Assembly: GCA_934364795.1 (NCBI GenBank)
Contig: CAKRMK010000011.1
Coordinates: forward strand, 1 to 64,000
Source: an uncultured Blautia sp.
GTDB lineage: Bacteria; Bacillota; Clostridia; Lachnospirales; Lachnospiraceae
Length of the DNA stretch: 64,000 bases
Direction: 5' to 3'
Part shown: one piece after another, positions 24,401-34,225 of the stretch
How positions within the stretch are numbered: the stretch's first letter is position 1
Layout: each line of letters starts with the position of its first letter
The notes under the pieces: generated by a model
What the model saw: the letters and a program-made list of their open reading frames with translations, nothing else
The model's database searches: none
What the model was told of the DNA's origin: nothing
Position numbers and translations under genes: made by a program

Positions 24401-25489
24401 TTACTCTTCCCCCTTTTCTTCGCCGGATTCTGATGTATACTGTCCATTATCTGGTACAGAATTATTCTGGGCTGCATCAGATTTTCCGACGCCTGCTTTT
24501 TCGAAACCATCTTCTGAATCATTCTCTGAAAAGCCACCTGAATTTTTATCCTTTTTCTCGCTTTCCGTAAGTTCAAGGAAGATCTCCTCAAGAGAAACTT
24601 TCTTAGACTGCATTTCAAGGATCGGGCAGTCTGCATTTACCATGCTGTAGAATACTTTTTCACGTACATCTGTATTCTCCTGTGTAGCCACTGTAACGCT
24701 GTATACGCCCTCTTCCTGGCTCTTCTTCACTGTAACTTCTTTTACCCCTTCTATGGCTGTTAAAGTGGCTCTTACAGTGTCCTTCTGACCTTTTACAAGC
24801 ATATTCAGGTTATTAGAGCCTGCTGCCAGACGGCTAAGATTCTCCGGAGTATCACTGGCTACCAGTTTTCCATGGGAAATGATCAGAACATAATCACAGA
24901 TTGCGCTGACTTCTGACAGAATATGAGAACTTAAAATTACCGTATGTTTCTTTTTCAGTCCCCTGATCAGCTCACGGATCTCATTGATCTGTTTCGGGTC
25001 AAGACCAACAGTAGGCTCATCCAGAATGATCACCTCCGGATATCCCAGAACTGCCTGTGCAATACCAACCCTCTGTCTGTAACCTTTTGAAAGGTTCTTG
25101 ATCAGACGGTTTTTCATGTCTGTAATTTTCACCATATCCATGATTTCTTCAATCATAGATGCTTTTTTATCTTTAGGAATTTTCTTCAGATCTGCAACAA
25201 ATTTCAGATATTCCAGAACGGTCATATCAAAATAAAGAGGCGGCTGCTCCGGCAGATAGCCAATGCATTTTTTTGCCTCCTCAGGCTCTTCAAGAATATC
25301 ATGACCGTCTATTACAACCGTACCCTCTGTGGATGCAATATAGCCGGTGATCATATTCATGGTAGTGGATTTTCCAGCGCCGTTGGGTCCCAGAAAGCCG
25401 TAAATTTTGCCCTTTTCGATTTCAAAAGAAAGGTGATTTACAGCTGTGTGATCGCCATAGCGCTTCACCAGATTTTTTACTTCAATCAA
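24401..25489 (-). CDS. ABC transporter ATP-binding protein (GldA-like)
   Basis: 362 residues. Walker A GPNGAGKST, signature LSKGYRQRVGIAQAV, Walker B VIILDEPTVGLDP and the H-loop in SSHILSEV are all intact. After the usual ~305-residue ATPase plus accessory domain, an acidic, Ser/Gly-rich tail of about 55 residues (FSENDSEDGFEKAG) is added. It is likely disordered. The start is TTG at 25489, with GGAGG 8 nt upstream. It is the first gene of the four-gene operon. Confidence 0.9.
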   Translation of the reverse strand: MIEVKNLVKRYGDHTAVNHLSFEIEKGKIYGFLGPNGAGKSTTMNMITGYIASTEGTVVIDGHDILEEPEEAKKCIGYLPEQPPLYFDMTVLEYLKFVADLKKIPKDKKASMIEEIMDMVKITDMKNRLIKNLSKGYRQRVGIAQAVLGYPEVIILDEPTVGLDPKQINEIRELIRGLKKKHTVILSSHILSEVSAICDYVLIISHGKLVASDTPENLSRLAAGSNNLNMLVKGQKDTVRATLTAIEGVKEVTVKKSQEEGVYSVTVATQENTDVREKVFYSMVNADCPILEMQSKKVSLEEIFLELTESEKKDKNSGGFSENDSEDGFEKAGVGKSDAAQNNSVPDNGQYTSESGEEKGEE

Positions 25490-25599
25490 GTTTCTTACCT
25501 CCTTCAGATTATGAACATTTCATATGTTAATTCTATGTACAACCTGTGAGGAAATTTAGATAATTCTGTGAGAAAACTGTGATTATTATGTGTTGGAAT

Positions 25600-25652
25600 T
25601 GTGTCTAAGAACTGTGGCAACTGATTTCGAATAAAATATGCCGCAGTGGGAC
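25600..25652 (+). repeat. Family A element, central remnant
   Basis: CTGTGGCAACTGATTTCGAA and AAAATATGCCGCAGTGGGAC match the centre-right part of family A. No arms remain. It lies in the 25490-25732 gap. Confidence 0.5.
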
Positions 25653-25656
25653 ATGA

Positions 25657-25686
25657 AAAAGGGGCTGTCTGAGACAGCCCCCTTAG
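25657..25686 (-). terminator. Terminator of the secreted GH106-like gene
   Basis: GGGGCTGTCT / AGACAGCCCC with a one-base loop region, followed on the minus strand by TTTTTC. Confidence 0.85.
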
Positions 25687-25732
25687 ATTCAGGTTTCATC
25701 TTTGGAAATCCTATATTTCCATTATCGTTATT

Positions 25733-28700
25733 TTATTCTGTCAGTGCTGCCAGTGCGTACGGCAAAATTGCTGCTTTCTGCGGACCATAGGCTTCAACAC
25801 CTTCATCATATCCCCACCAGGAAGACTGAGTAGGTTCAATCTGGCCGGTTGCAAGAAGTGCGTTACCCATTGTGGAATTATAATGGATCTCAATAGTATT
25901 TTCACCGTCTACCAGATATTTTGAAATATCTGTTTTCGGAACTTTCCAGTTAATACCACCGGTGTACTGATCCTTGCCCTCCTGATCTTCTACGATGGAA
26001 AGTTTTGCCTTTGTAGGATTGGTGCTGATGTCACCGCCTACTTTCTGTCCATTGATCCATACTTTCATAGTGGAAACAAGTTCATCCCCAAGATCAAGCA
26101 CTGCACCGTCAGCTGCAGATGCATCCCAGCTGAATGTTGCCTTGTACACACCGTTTCCGGAAATGGTATCGCCAACCTCCGGAATGTTATCCCATGTGGT
26201 CATTGTGTCAAGTTTTACATTGATCGGAGTTTTATCTGTCTCATAATGGCTGTTTACAGTCGTTACATCATCAATGGTTTCCTCATCTACCACAAGGTTT
26301 TCTCCCTGTGTCCAGGAAGTAACCTCCAGATCCCAGTCTGTAATGTCATAAGCATCCGGAACCTGTGCGGAAACTGATACTTCAGAACCATCAGAAAGAG
26401 TTGCTGTGTAATCACCACTTGCAAATGCTTTTGCATACAGTTTTCCATCTTTTTCTACCACTGCATCTGCTGTTGTATCAGTAGCGTGTAAACTGTCTCC
26501 TTCCGGTGCAAATGCATATAATTTCGGATCATCATATTTCAAAGTAACCGGAACATAAGTCTTTCCGTCTTTGATCTCGTACTCTGCGATCTTTGTTGTT
26601 TCACCGCTCCATGCATCGATCTCATAAGGAACATATTCACCGTCAACAACCAGACGGGTGGAAATCTCTGTGCCGTGGTCTTCTGTTTTCACAGAATCAA
26701 TATGGCTGTTTTCATGATAATCATTGGAGCAATAATTATAAGCATACAGATATTTTACCCCATCTTCATCTTCACGGGTCTGTGTAAGGATCTGATGATT
26801 TGCTTCCTCGAATCCTACATATGGGTCTACTCCCAGTTCCTGAAGACAATCATACACATTATCATCATATCCCTGATCCACAGCCTGGAAATAATCAAAG
26901 TCTTCATCTGCATCGTTGATAACAGCTGTCTTTACATTGTCAAGAGCTTTCAGTTCTTCAATGGTAGCAGCAAGCTCCTCATCACGGCCATCATTAAATG
27001 GAGTTTCTTTTGCAGCACATTCCATAATTACTACAGGAAGGCCTTTCTTTGCCCATTCAAGGACTTTCTTTGCTCCGTCTGCATCCATCCATTTCTGATA
27101 CATGATCAGTGCTTTATAACCAGCCGGTTCAATCGTCTTTGTTTCTTCATTGTAAGAAACTGTATCCATGTTCAGAAGATCCGGGCTTAAATAGTCATAT
27201 GTGTAACCATTGTCCTGAAGCTCTGTGGAGCGATAGAAAATACCCATATGTGCCAGCATGTTATTCATAGCGTGGATATCATCCTCGAGGCCGCCCTCTG
27301 AATTCAGGCCCTGATTCCAGTTATTGTGTAAGAAACCGATATCCGTACGGGAAGAACCGGTCTGCATCAGAGTCTGGATACGTCCGATATGTGCATTAAA
27401 CTCATCATAATCCTCATAAGCAGGCTCTCTGTCATCATAACGGTCAAACATTCCTGCAAACCCGGGCATTCCACCTGGCCATAAAGTTTCTTCTGTTCCA
27501 TATGTATCTGTTGCACTCCAGATATGCCATACAACTTTCTGGAAACCGGCTGCATATTCTCCATAAACAGAGCGGAGACGCAGCTGCATGGAAGTATCAT
27601 AAGGAGAAAGTGTTCCTCCTGTTTCTGTAGAAAGGGTTTTGTCCTGAAGCTTTGCACCTGCAGTATGGAGACGAAGAAGATCAATCTGATTATACTGATT
27701 CAGATTTTCTGCTTCCGGATAATCTACATAAGCGGATGGCTCCGTAATTTCAAAGCTTCGGCCATAAGAAATCTGTGCCCTTGTAGTAATACCAACAGAG
27801 TTGAGCCATTCTTTTAACGGCTGGAGAAGATTTTCTTCGTAAAGCTGTGTCAGAACATCAAGCCAGTCATTGATAATCTTCTGGTTCAAGTCTTTATCTC
27901 CATCCAGGGCATTATATCCGCTTGCCGGATCCATATAAACATCAAATACAGCATAAACCTGCGGAAGTCCCTTGATCAGATACATATATGGGAGAATATC
28001 ATATCCTTTTCTCTTCTTGAACTCTTCCCGAACGGAATCTGTCCACCAGGTAATGCCTCCATCCGGATTCAGCTCAATAGAATCCATAAACAGCATAACA
28101 TCGCCGTCTTTGATCTTTGCATTTAATTCTTCATCATCCAGATAATGTTCTTCCCAGAATGCTTTTAATGCTTCTACTCCCCGCTTGTCAAAGTAATTGG
28201 TAGCATAGGCAGTTTCTGTGGAAGGATCTGATACTTTGTAATTGCCCTGCTGCCAGTAAGCAACTACATAATATTTCCCTTCGTCTCCCTCTCCGGTTTC
28301 TCCCTCCGGAGCAGTCCAGTTAATATTCTGCTCAAAGACATTTGCACCTTCTGTCACATCTGTAAGTTCGATTACACTTTCAGAATCAATTGTATATCCA
28401 CTATATTCATTTGCCGGAACCCACGGCTTACCAGAACGATAGGTTCCAGAAGTATTTCCTGTGATCTTATAAGCATACGCACCAATAAAAGTACCTTTAT
28501 TCTGCATGGTTTCCGGCTGTGGAAGCTGAGTGATGCTTTCTCCCGGAGCTACAACAGTTTCACCCATTGCAATAACCTGGCTTGCTTCCTGGCTGTCTGG
28601 ATCCAGTCCCGGGACATTAGATGTAGCCCAGTTTGTTCCTGATGTAAGGCTGACGCTCATACCATGATCAAGAAGAGTATTCATCATCAGTTTCCATTTA

Positions 28701-29020
28701 TGGGACCACATATCAGAACCATAAGCATAGTCCTCAGTAGGTGCCTCGCTGGTCTGCATGCAAAGCTCTACACCGTCAAAACCGGAATCATACATCTGCT
28801 GGATCTCTGTTTTCAGCTGCTCATCTGTGAGGGATGCCTGCGGAAGCCACCAACGGACATAAGACTGTTTGTCTCTGTCAGGATCTGTGAACTTCTCTGT
28901 CAGTTCTGCAGCAAAATCATCCTGACCATCAGCTGCCATCGCTGCTGATGGAAAGCATCCTGCTGTCAGTGCAAAAGCAACAGCTAAGGCAAGTGCACTT
29001 TTTTTTCTGTTCTTCTTCAT
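25733..29020 (-). CDS. Secreted GH106-like glycoside hydrolase
   Basis: 1095 residues with a Sec signal peptide (basic KKNRKKS, hydrophobic core, cleavage after AMA at about residue 29). The N-terminal barrel begins SYVRWWLPQASLTDEQLKTE and FDGVELCM. It continues with the SLTSGTNWA, MLFMDSIELNPDGGITWW and RRL-like regions I associate with GH106 alpha-L-rhamnosidase-like enzymes. The C-terminus has a beta-sandwich carbohydrate-binding-like region (MKVWINGQKVGG, YLVDGENTIEIHYNSTMGN). Sugar specificity cannot be read from sequence. The adjacent YesMN-type system upstream is the probable regulator. A second, cytoplasmic homologue is at 60632-63340. Confidence 0.8.
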   Translation of the reverse strand: MKKNRKKSALALAVAFALTAGCFPSAAMAADGQDDFAAELTEKFTDPDRDKQSYVRWWLPQASLTDEQLKTEIQQMYDSGFDGVELCMQTSEAPTEDYAYGSDMWSHKWKLMMNTLLDHGMSVSLTSGTNWATSNVPGLDPDSQEASQVIAMGETVVAPGESITQLPQPETMQNKGTFIGAYAYKITGNTSGTYRSGKPWVPANEYSGYTIDSESVIELTDVTEGANVFEQNINWTAPEGETGEGDEGKYYVVAYWQQGNYKVSDPSTETAYATNYFDKRGVEALKAFWEEHYLDDEELNAKIKDGDVMLFMDSIELNPDGGITWWTDSVREEFKKRKGYDILPYMYLIKGLPQVYAVFDVYMDPASGYNALDGDKDLNQKIINDWLDVLTQLYEENLLQPLKEWLNSVGITTRAQISYGRSFEITEPSAYVDYPEAENLNQYNQIDLLRLHTAGAKLQDKTLSTETGGTLSPYDTSMQLRLRSVYGEYAAGFQKVVWHIWSATDTYGTEETLWPGGMPGFAGMFDRYDDREPAYEDYDEFNAHIGRIQTLMQTGSSRTDIGFLHNNWNQGLNSEGGLEDDIHAMNNMLAHMGIFYRSTELQDNGYTYDYLSPDLLNMDTVSYNEETKTIEPAGYKALIMYQKWMDADGAKKVLEWAKKGLPVVIMECAAKETPFNDGRDEELAATIEELKALDNVKTAVINDADEDFDYFQAVDQGYDDNVYDCLQELGVDPYVGFEEANHQILTQTREDEDGVKYLYAYNYCSNDYHENSHIDSVKTEDHGTEISTRLVVDGEYVPYEIDAWSGETTKIAEYEIKDGKTYVPVTLKYDDPKLYAFAPEGDSLHATDTTADAVVEKDGKLYAKAFASGDYTATLSDGSEVSVSAQVPDAYDITDWDLEVTSWTQGENLVVDEETIDDVTTVNSHYETDKTPINVKLDTMTTWDNIPEVGDTISGNGVYKATFSWDASAADGAVLDLGDELVSTMKVWINGQKVGGDISTNPTKAKLSIVEDQEGKDQYTGGINWKVPKTDISKYLVDGENTIEIHYNSTMGNALLATGQIEPTQSSWWGYDEGVEAYGPQKAAILPYALAALTE

Positions 29021-29201
29021 ATTTTTCTCCTTTCAACATGTTCGTTCATCAGTTGTTTGATAAGTGTATTATAAACAAACATGCAGGGAGAAAATATAAG
29101 GATTCCGAACTCAAATGTTACATTTAAGACATAATCTTTTATAAATTCCAGATGTTATTGTGCAAATTGCATATATGTAAATGTTTGAATTTATATAATT
29201 T
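29021..29201 (-). promoter_or_regulatory. Leader/promoter gap of the GH106-like gene
   Basis: Read on the minus strand, TATAAT occurs at about 29068-29073, but no good -35 box is found 17 bp away, as expected for an activator-dependent promoter. A GAGAAAGGAG-type ribosome-binding site precedes the ATG. No terminator is evident between the response-regulator stop and this promoter. Confidence 0.4.
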
Positions 29202-29966
29202 TCAAACATGCTCCAGTGCCGCACTTGCTCGAAATGTTGCTGGACTCATTCCCGTTTCCTGCTTAAAAATCTTGGAAAAATAAGATGCTGAATTAAATCC
29301 GGTCATTCCTGCAATTTCCTGAATACTTTTTCCAGTTGCCTGTAACAGCATCTTTGCCAGTGAAATCCGGCAATTCATTACATATTCGCTGAATGACAGG
29401 CCAGTTTCTTTTTTCAGTAATTTTGAAAGATAATCCGGGTTAAGATAAACAAAATCAGCCACTTCTTTTCTGGATATTTCCTCACTGATATGCTCTGCAA
29501 TATATTTTTTAGCTTTTTTCAGAGCTTCTACACTGTCATCTTCATTGGAACTTTCCTGAAGTGACTGTACGATCATCTGATTTTTCCGGCGCTTTCCGGA
29601 CTCTTCCATAGCTGAAGTAATGGCCTCTTCCATTTCTTCAATAGGTGCAGGTTTCAGTAAATAAAGAAACGCTTTTTGCTTCACCGCTTCTCTGGCATAA
29701 GAAAAATCAGCGTGACTTGTAAGAAAAATACATACCGGATCTTTCTGTTTTTCATTAATCCATTTCAGCAAATCAATCCCTGAATCACCAGGCATTTCAA
29801 TGTCTGTTACCAGCACATCAATCTGTTTGCTTTTAATAATTTCTTTTGCACGTCTGGCAGACATGGCAGTATAAACTTCTTTTACGCCGCACCGTTCCCA
29901 GTTCACATATTGCCTGATTCCGTCAATTGTAATATAGTCATCATCCACAATCAAAATACTTCCCAT
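29202..29966 (-). CDS. YesN-type response regulator with AraC DNA-binding domain
   Basis: 254 residues. The receiver domain has the acidic pair in ILIVDDDYITIDG, the phospho-acceptor Asp in VLVTDIEMPGDSGIDLL and the conserved Lys in YLLKPAP. The C-terminal ~100 residues form two AraC helix-turn-helix units (VADFVYLNPDYLSKLLKKETG and IQEIAGMTGFNSASYFSKIFKQETG). It is cotranscribed with the histidine kinase 11 nt upstream. By analogy with other YesMN systems it should activate carbohydrate genes, most simply the GH106-like gene directly downstream. Confidence 0.93.
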   Translation of the reverse strand: MGSILIVDDDYITIDGIRQYVNWERCGVKEVYTAMSARRAKEIIKSKQIDVLVTDIEMPGDSGIDLLKWINEKQKDPVCIFLTSHADFSYAREAVKQKAFLYLLKPAPIEEMEEAITSAMEESGKRRKNQMIVQSLQESSNEDDSVEALKKAKKYIAEHISEEISRKEVADFVYLNPDYLSKLLKKETGLSFSEYVMNCRISLAKMLLQATGKSIQEIAGMTGFNSASYFSKIFKQETGMSPATFRASAALEHV

Positions 29967-29977
29967 AGATTTCTCTC

Positions 29978-31714
29978 CTAACCGTTTATCGGAAGCCGCA
30001 ATTCCACCCTGGCCCCATGTTCCTTAGAATTTGAAAAATGAATACTTCCTTTTCCCTTATAAAACAGATGAATCCTTGCTTTTACATTTGCAATTCCAAT
30101 TCCCGAAAGTCCGCTCATTGGAATTGATGCAGGATTATTTAACTGTCGCAGCATTTCTTCCGAAAAGCCTTCCCCAGAATCTTCAATAACAATAGAAAAA
30201 AGTTCCGGGTTATCCGAAATACAGACAATTTTTACAGATACATGATTTTCCTCTGCCTCCGGATCCATTGCGTATTTCATAGAGTTTTCTACGAAGGTCT
30301 GGATCATAAGCGGATATACCTGATATTGGTTCATAGAATCCTCTTCCAGCTCACAGGAAAATCTGATTCGGTTATGATAGCGCAAAACCTGGATTGTCAT
30401 ATAATTCTTTACATGTTCTAATTCCTGCAAAAGAGTAACCGGCTGTTCTGCCGGGCGTGTCAGATAGCGCATGTAATTAGCCATACACAAATCCAGTTTT
30501 TGAATCAGTTCATACTGTTTTCCCTGTGCAAGCATGTAAATAATGTTGAGGCAGTTCAGGAAAAAGTGAGATTTAATCTGGCTTTGGAGGAACTGCCTTT
30601 TGGTCTGCTCCTCCTGAATTTTACGCTCATAATTGTCCAGCTTCAGTGCGATAATACTTTTTTGCATCTCATTAAAGGTACTGTAAACAGCTTCAAATTC
30701 CTCCAGATGGCCTCCAAGCTCGATTTCTGTTTCCAGATTTCCCTCTTTTACAGTTTCCATATGAGCGGTAAGGTAGTGAAGTGGCTCATATACAAATCGT
30801 TTGCCACAGAAAATACAAAGCAGAAAAAGGAACAGATTTGTTATAAAAGCAATTACAAGAACCGGCCAGATTGCTCCCATTTCTTTCAAAATTTCATCTT
30901 CTGGCAAAAGTGCTGCCAGCATGTAATCCTCCTGATTCGTTCTGGTGACAACTTTTATATATTTTTTTCCGTCAATTTTAGAAATAGAACCACTGTCTGT
31001 TTGCAAAAATGTATCGGAAAAGGAAAGAAGGCTCTGGCTTTCCAGAATATTACCATCAGAATCACACACATAAACTCCGCTTTGAGAATCCGGACTTAAA
31101 ATTTCAAAATTTTGCAGGATAGATTGGGCACGGATCCAGATTCCATACCAGCCATAAATTCCTTTTTCCAGATATAAGAGATATTCTCTTTCATCTATAT
31201 GCCAGAAGGACCAGTAACCGGAAGCAGTTAAAAGATCTGCACTTTCAATCTGCTTTTGCAGCTGTAATTCCTGTTCATAGCTGGTATATTTGGAGCTGAC
31301 CGCAAAATAAGGCAATATATCTGCAGTGGGACGATAGACAAAAATACCGTCCAGAATGGTGTTTAAATCCAATATTTTTTTCATATACGACTTCATATGA
31401 AGCTTCTGAAAATACTGCTGTTCCAGAGGATTCTCATAAAGACCGGAAGAAACCAGCGTAGTATCATCAGCCAGGATACGAAGATCCTTCTGTGCAAAAT
31501 TCATCTGATTTTCTAACTGGTTAGAATAATATTCCAAAAGGCTTTCACTGGTTTTTACTGCCTCCTGGGACATGCTGCTTTGGGTAATGCGGACCACAAG
31601 AGACATAACAGCTATTTCAGCCAGAAGTATTACAAGAAACAACAGAATAAGAAGCTGTTTTAAACTGCGTCTGGCCGGAAAAGAGAAATGTGATTGAGCA
31701 AGTGATTTTATCAT
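29978..31714 (-). CDS. YesM-type sensor histidine kinase
   Basis: 578 residues. Membrane segments at about 20-42 and 275-298 flank an extracytoplasmic sensor domain. A HAMP region follows, then the His_kinase motif SQIKSHFFLNCLNIIY (acceptor His; the canonical form is NPHFLFNTLN) and a HATPase with N box VENSMKYAMDP and G box SGEGFSEEM plus SGIGIANVKARI. Its ATG overlaps the stop of the solute-binding gene (ATGA). The SHFFLNCLN variation from the usual motif is mild and the acceptor His is intact. Confidence 0.92.
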   Translation of the reverse strand: MIKSLAQSHFSFPARRSLKQLLILLFLVILLAEIAVMSLVVRITQSSMSQEAVKTSESLLEYYSNQLENQMNFAQKDLRILADDTTLVSSGLYENPLEQQYFQKLHMKSYMKKILDLNTILDGIFVYRPTADILPYFAVSSKYTSYEQELQLQKQIESADLLTASGYWSFWHIDEREYLLYLEKGIYGWYGIWIRAQSILQNFEILSPDSQSGVYVCDSDGNILESQSLLSFSDTFLQTDSGSISKIDGKKYIKVVTRTNQEDYMLAALLPEDEILKEMGAIWPVLVIAFITNLFLFLLCIFCGKRFVYEPLHYLTAHMETVKEGNLETEIELGGHLEEFEAVYSTFNEMQKSIIALKLDNYERKIQEEQTKRQFLQSQIKSHFFLNCLNIIYMLAQGKQYELIQKLDLCMANYMRYLTRPAEQPVTLLQELEHVKNYMTIQVLRYHNRIRFSCELEEDSMNQYQVYPLMIQTFVENSMKYAMDPEAEENHVSVKIVCISDNPELFSIVIEDSGEGFSEEMLRQLNNPASIPMSGLSGIGIANVKARIHLFYKGKGSIHFSNSKEHGARVELRLPING

Positions 31715-33216
31715 TCATCCTCTCCTTTCAGGTATTGGTCAAGCTGTGATTGTTTTTCTGAAACAATGGCATCAATTCCTGCCGCTTTTAATTCCTGACG
31801 GATGACAGGCAGATATTTGGCAGGTTCCAGTTCACCGTTGATCAGACCACTGTAATATTTCTGTGCAATAATACTACATCGGGTAATCTCTGTGGATACC
31901 ACCGTATCATCAAAAGAAAAACCAATGGCAATAGAACGGATAGAGGAATCATTGTAATCTGTGATCTGTTCCCAGAGATTCTCCGGAAGCCCCTCCCAGA
32001 CAGGCATAAGCATTTCATTTCCATACATCCATCCTAAAAACTGGGAATAACGGCTGTTGTCCACGTTAATTCCTTCGGGATAGCCGATAATTTTATGATC
32101 AGGATCTTTATATTCATAATGGATTCCTTCTACTCCGTAAGAAAGAATCCGGACTACATTTTCATCTGTGTACATACGTTTTAAAAAGCGCATGGTAGTT
32201 TCTTTTGACTGGCTTTTGGCAGGGATCTGCCAGAAAAAGCGGTCTGCATTAAAGGATGAAATATAATGGTTTCCAATTATAACACAGCCGATTTTGGTAC
32301 CGGAGCCCCTTGTTTCTTCCCCGTCAAATCCAGGATGATAGTTCGAGAAACAACCAAATACCTTATGGGTTTTCAGATAATTAATGGCAGATATAGAAGC
32401 CCCTGTATCATCCATAATAAGTCCCTTTTTGCGCCAGCTATACATCTTGTTTACAAATGCATTGAACTCCGGTGTTTCGTATAAATTCACAATCTGCGAG
32501 GTCTGTCCATAGTTTCGCAGAACAGCCAGCGGAGCAGAAAAATCATCTCCAAGATTGTCTATCTTCAACAGGGCACCTACACCTATATAAAGATTAATGG
32601 CAACCGGAATGACTGTGGAATCAACTTCTTTTAGCTTTAAAAGTTCCTTTTCCAGATCATCCAGAGTATGGACATTCTCCATCTGAAGATCATATTTTTC
32701 TGCCAGCTGAACGTCATATTCAAAGCAGGGACTGCAGGAATAATCACGGATAGAAGGAAGTCCATAACGCAGGCCATTGACATATCCTGTATCCAGATAG
32801 TCCTTATTTAAAACATCCAAAATTCCTTCCCCTTCTGTTTCCAAAAGTACATCCAGCGGTTCCAGAAGATTCTGGGAAACAGCTTTATCCATGGCATTCT
32901 TGTCATTAAACAGAAGGTCAACAGGTTCAGCAGACTGAAGATTTCGGATATAATCATTTTTCAAAGTGGCTTCATCTGCGATTTTAAACTGAACCTGGTA
33001 GTCTTCCACTTTAGAAAGATATTGGTTTAACTCCTGCTCTACCAGATTGAAATCCTGGCAGTTTTCTGCAGTTCGCTGCAAAATAATATGTATGGTTTCA
33101 CGCCCTTTCTGATCACCATACCTTTTCGTATAAAAGCCGTATAAACACAGGCTGACAAGTAAAATAAATAAAAAAAGAACAGGTAATGAAAATATAAGCT
33201 TTCTGTTTTTTGACAT
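31711..33216 (-). CDS. Membrane-anchored extracellular solute-binding protein of the YesMN locus
   Basis: 501 residues. It begins SKNRKLIFS and has one strong N-terminal membrane segment (SLPVLFLFILLVSLCLYGFY). The cysteine there is not in a good lipobox (SLC, with Leu at -1), so an uncleaved anchor is more likely than a lipoprotein. The rest is a family-1-type solute-binding fold: PVDLLFNDKNAMDKAV, YGLPSIRDYSCSPCFEYDV and FFWQIPAKSQS. No ABC permease genes accompany it. The 4-nt overlap with the kinase gene points to a role in ligand sensing rather than transport (inference). Start: ATG at 33214-33216 with GGGGGAG 10 nt upstream; an earlier frame into a hairpin is rejected. Confidence 0.8.
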   Translation of the reverse strand: MSKNRKLIFSLPVLFLFILLVSLCLYGFYTKRYGDQKGRETIHIILQRTAENCQDFNLVEQELNQYLSKVEDYQVQFKIADEATLKNDYIRNLQSAEPVDLLFNDKNAMDKAVSQNLLEPLDVLLETEGEGILDVLNKDYLDTGYVNGLRYGLPSIRDYSCSPCFEYDVQLAEKYDLQMENVHTLDDLEKELLKLKEVDSTVIPVAINLYIGVGALLKIDNLGDDFSAPLAVLRNYGQTSQIVNLYETPEFNAFVNKMYSWRKKGLIMDDTGASISAINYLKTHKVFGCFSNYHPGFDGEETRGSGTKIGCVIIGNHYISSFNADRFFWQIPAKSQSKETTMRFLKRMYTDENVVRILSYGVEGIHYEYKDPDHKIIGYPEGINVDNSRYSQFLGWMYGNEMLMPVWEGLPENLWEQITDYNDSSIRSIAIGFSFDDTVVSTEITRCSIIAQKYYSGLINGELEPAKYLPVIRQELKAAGIDAIVSEKQSQLDQYLKGEDE

Positions 33217-33263
33217 TGTTGTAAATCTCCCCCAAGAATACCCTGTCATACAAGTATGTAAGA

Positions 33264-33297
33264 GAATTGCGGAAGCTGTCTGACAGCGAAGCAATTC
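33264..33297. other. Strong hairpin 1 in the rsmG-sensor gap
   Basis: GAATTGC / GCAATTC outer stem and GCTGTC T GACAGC inner stem. No T-tract follows. Confidence 0.6.
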
Positions 33298-33303
33298 GCA
33301 GAT

Positions 33304-33343
33304 ATGAAGTCAGGGGCAAAATACATTTTGCCCCTGACTTCAT
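33304..33343 (-). terminator. Perfect 18-bp hairpin after rsmG (terminator or processing site)
   Basis: ATGAAGTCAGGGGCAAAA and its exact complement enclose a 4-base loop, 11 nt downstream of the rsmG stop. The classical T-tract is absent on the far side; the T-rich stretch is inside the stem. The CAGGGGCAAAA box is shared with family D repeats. Confidence 0.5.
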
Positions 33344-33353
33344 AGAGATACGC

Positions 33354-34088
33354 TTACATAAGCGGTTCCTTCGACGGCAATCCAGCCTTTCTCGGATACT
33401 TCTTTGCTGTTGTTTTTACCTTCTTTATTACTACAAAAGAGCGGTCCATATCCGTTCCCATAAGTGGGAATTTCACTACATCCAGAACCTTTCCGCCCAG
33501 AATTTTTACAGCATTTTCTGCCTGGGCCAGTTCCTCATCAATCTTTCCGGACTTATAAGAAATAAAACTTCCACCTTCTTTTACAAATGGAATGCAGTAC
33601 TCTGAAAGGGTGCTTAAATTGGCTACTGCCCTTGATACACAGAAGTCATATTTCTCTCTGTGTTCCTTTTGTTTTGCGTAATCTTCTGCTCTTCCATGGA
33701 CTGCTGTAACGTCTTTTAAGCCTAACTTTTCGATCACTTCATTGAGGAAATTCACTCTCTTATTCAGGGAATCCAGAAGTGTGATTTTCAATTCAGGAAA
33801 AGCAATTTTCAGCGGAATTCCAGGAAATCCGGCGCCTGTTCCTATGTCAATTGCAGCTTCCCCCTCAAGCTTTTTCTGGTCAAAATTTCCTACCTTTACA
33901 ATGGAAAGGCTGTCTAAAAAATGCTTTAAAATTACTTCATCATAGTCTGTGATTGCAGTAAGATTCATCACTTTATTTTTCTCTACAAGATATTCATAAT
34001 ATGTGATAAACTGCTTTTTTTGCTCGTCAGAAAGGGTGATGGAAAGCTCCTCAAGTCCTTTCTCAAAAAAGGTCAGATCATATGCCAT
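33354..34088 (-). CDS. rsmG: 16S rRNA (guanine-527 N7)-methyltransferase
   Basis: 244 residues. Family blocks: TYYEYLVEKNKVMNLTAITDYDEVILKHFLDSL, the SAM-binding AIDIGTGAGFPGIPLKIAFPELKITLLDS, and FCVSRAVANLSTLSEYCIPFVKEGG. It methylates G527 of 16S rRNA; loss gives low-level streptomycin resistance in several species. It is the last of the mnmE-mnmG-rsmG group. The C-terminal ~20 residues (KKYPRKAGLPSKEP) are the conserved RsmG end. Confidence 0.95.
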   Translation of the reverse strand: MAYDLTFFEKGLEELSITLSDEQKKQFITYYEYLVEKNKVMNLTAITDYDEVILKHFLDSLSIVKVGNFDQKKLEGEAAIDIGTGAGFPGIPLKIAFPELKITLLDSLNKRVNFLNEVIEKLGLKDVTAVHGRAEDYAKQKEHREKYDFCVSRAVANLSTLSEYCIPFVKEGGSFISYKSGKIDEELAQAENAVKILGGKVLDVVKFPLMGTDMDRSFVVIKKVKTTAKKYPRKAGLPSKEPLM

Positions 34089-34225
34089 GTATTGTTGTTC
34101 TCCTATCCTTATTTTCTTTACTTATTTTTCCATAAGTTCAAGCGCTGATATGATCACGCCCTCACTTCAAAATAGATCCAGCTGCAAATAACTTCAGTAA
34201 GTTCAAAGGCAACCAGACTCACATA

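Noticed and set aside
26675..27190. 171-codon plus-strand frame within the secreted glycosidase gene
   Set aside because: Antisense shadow of a well-supported 1095-residue gene; no ribosome-binding site.
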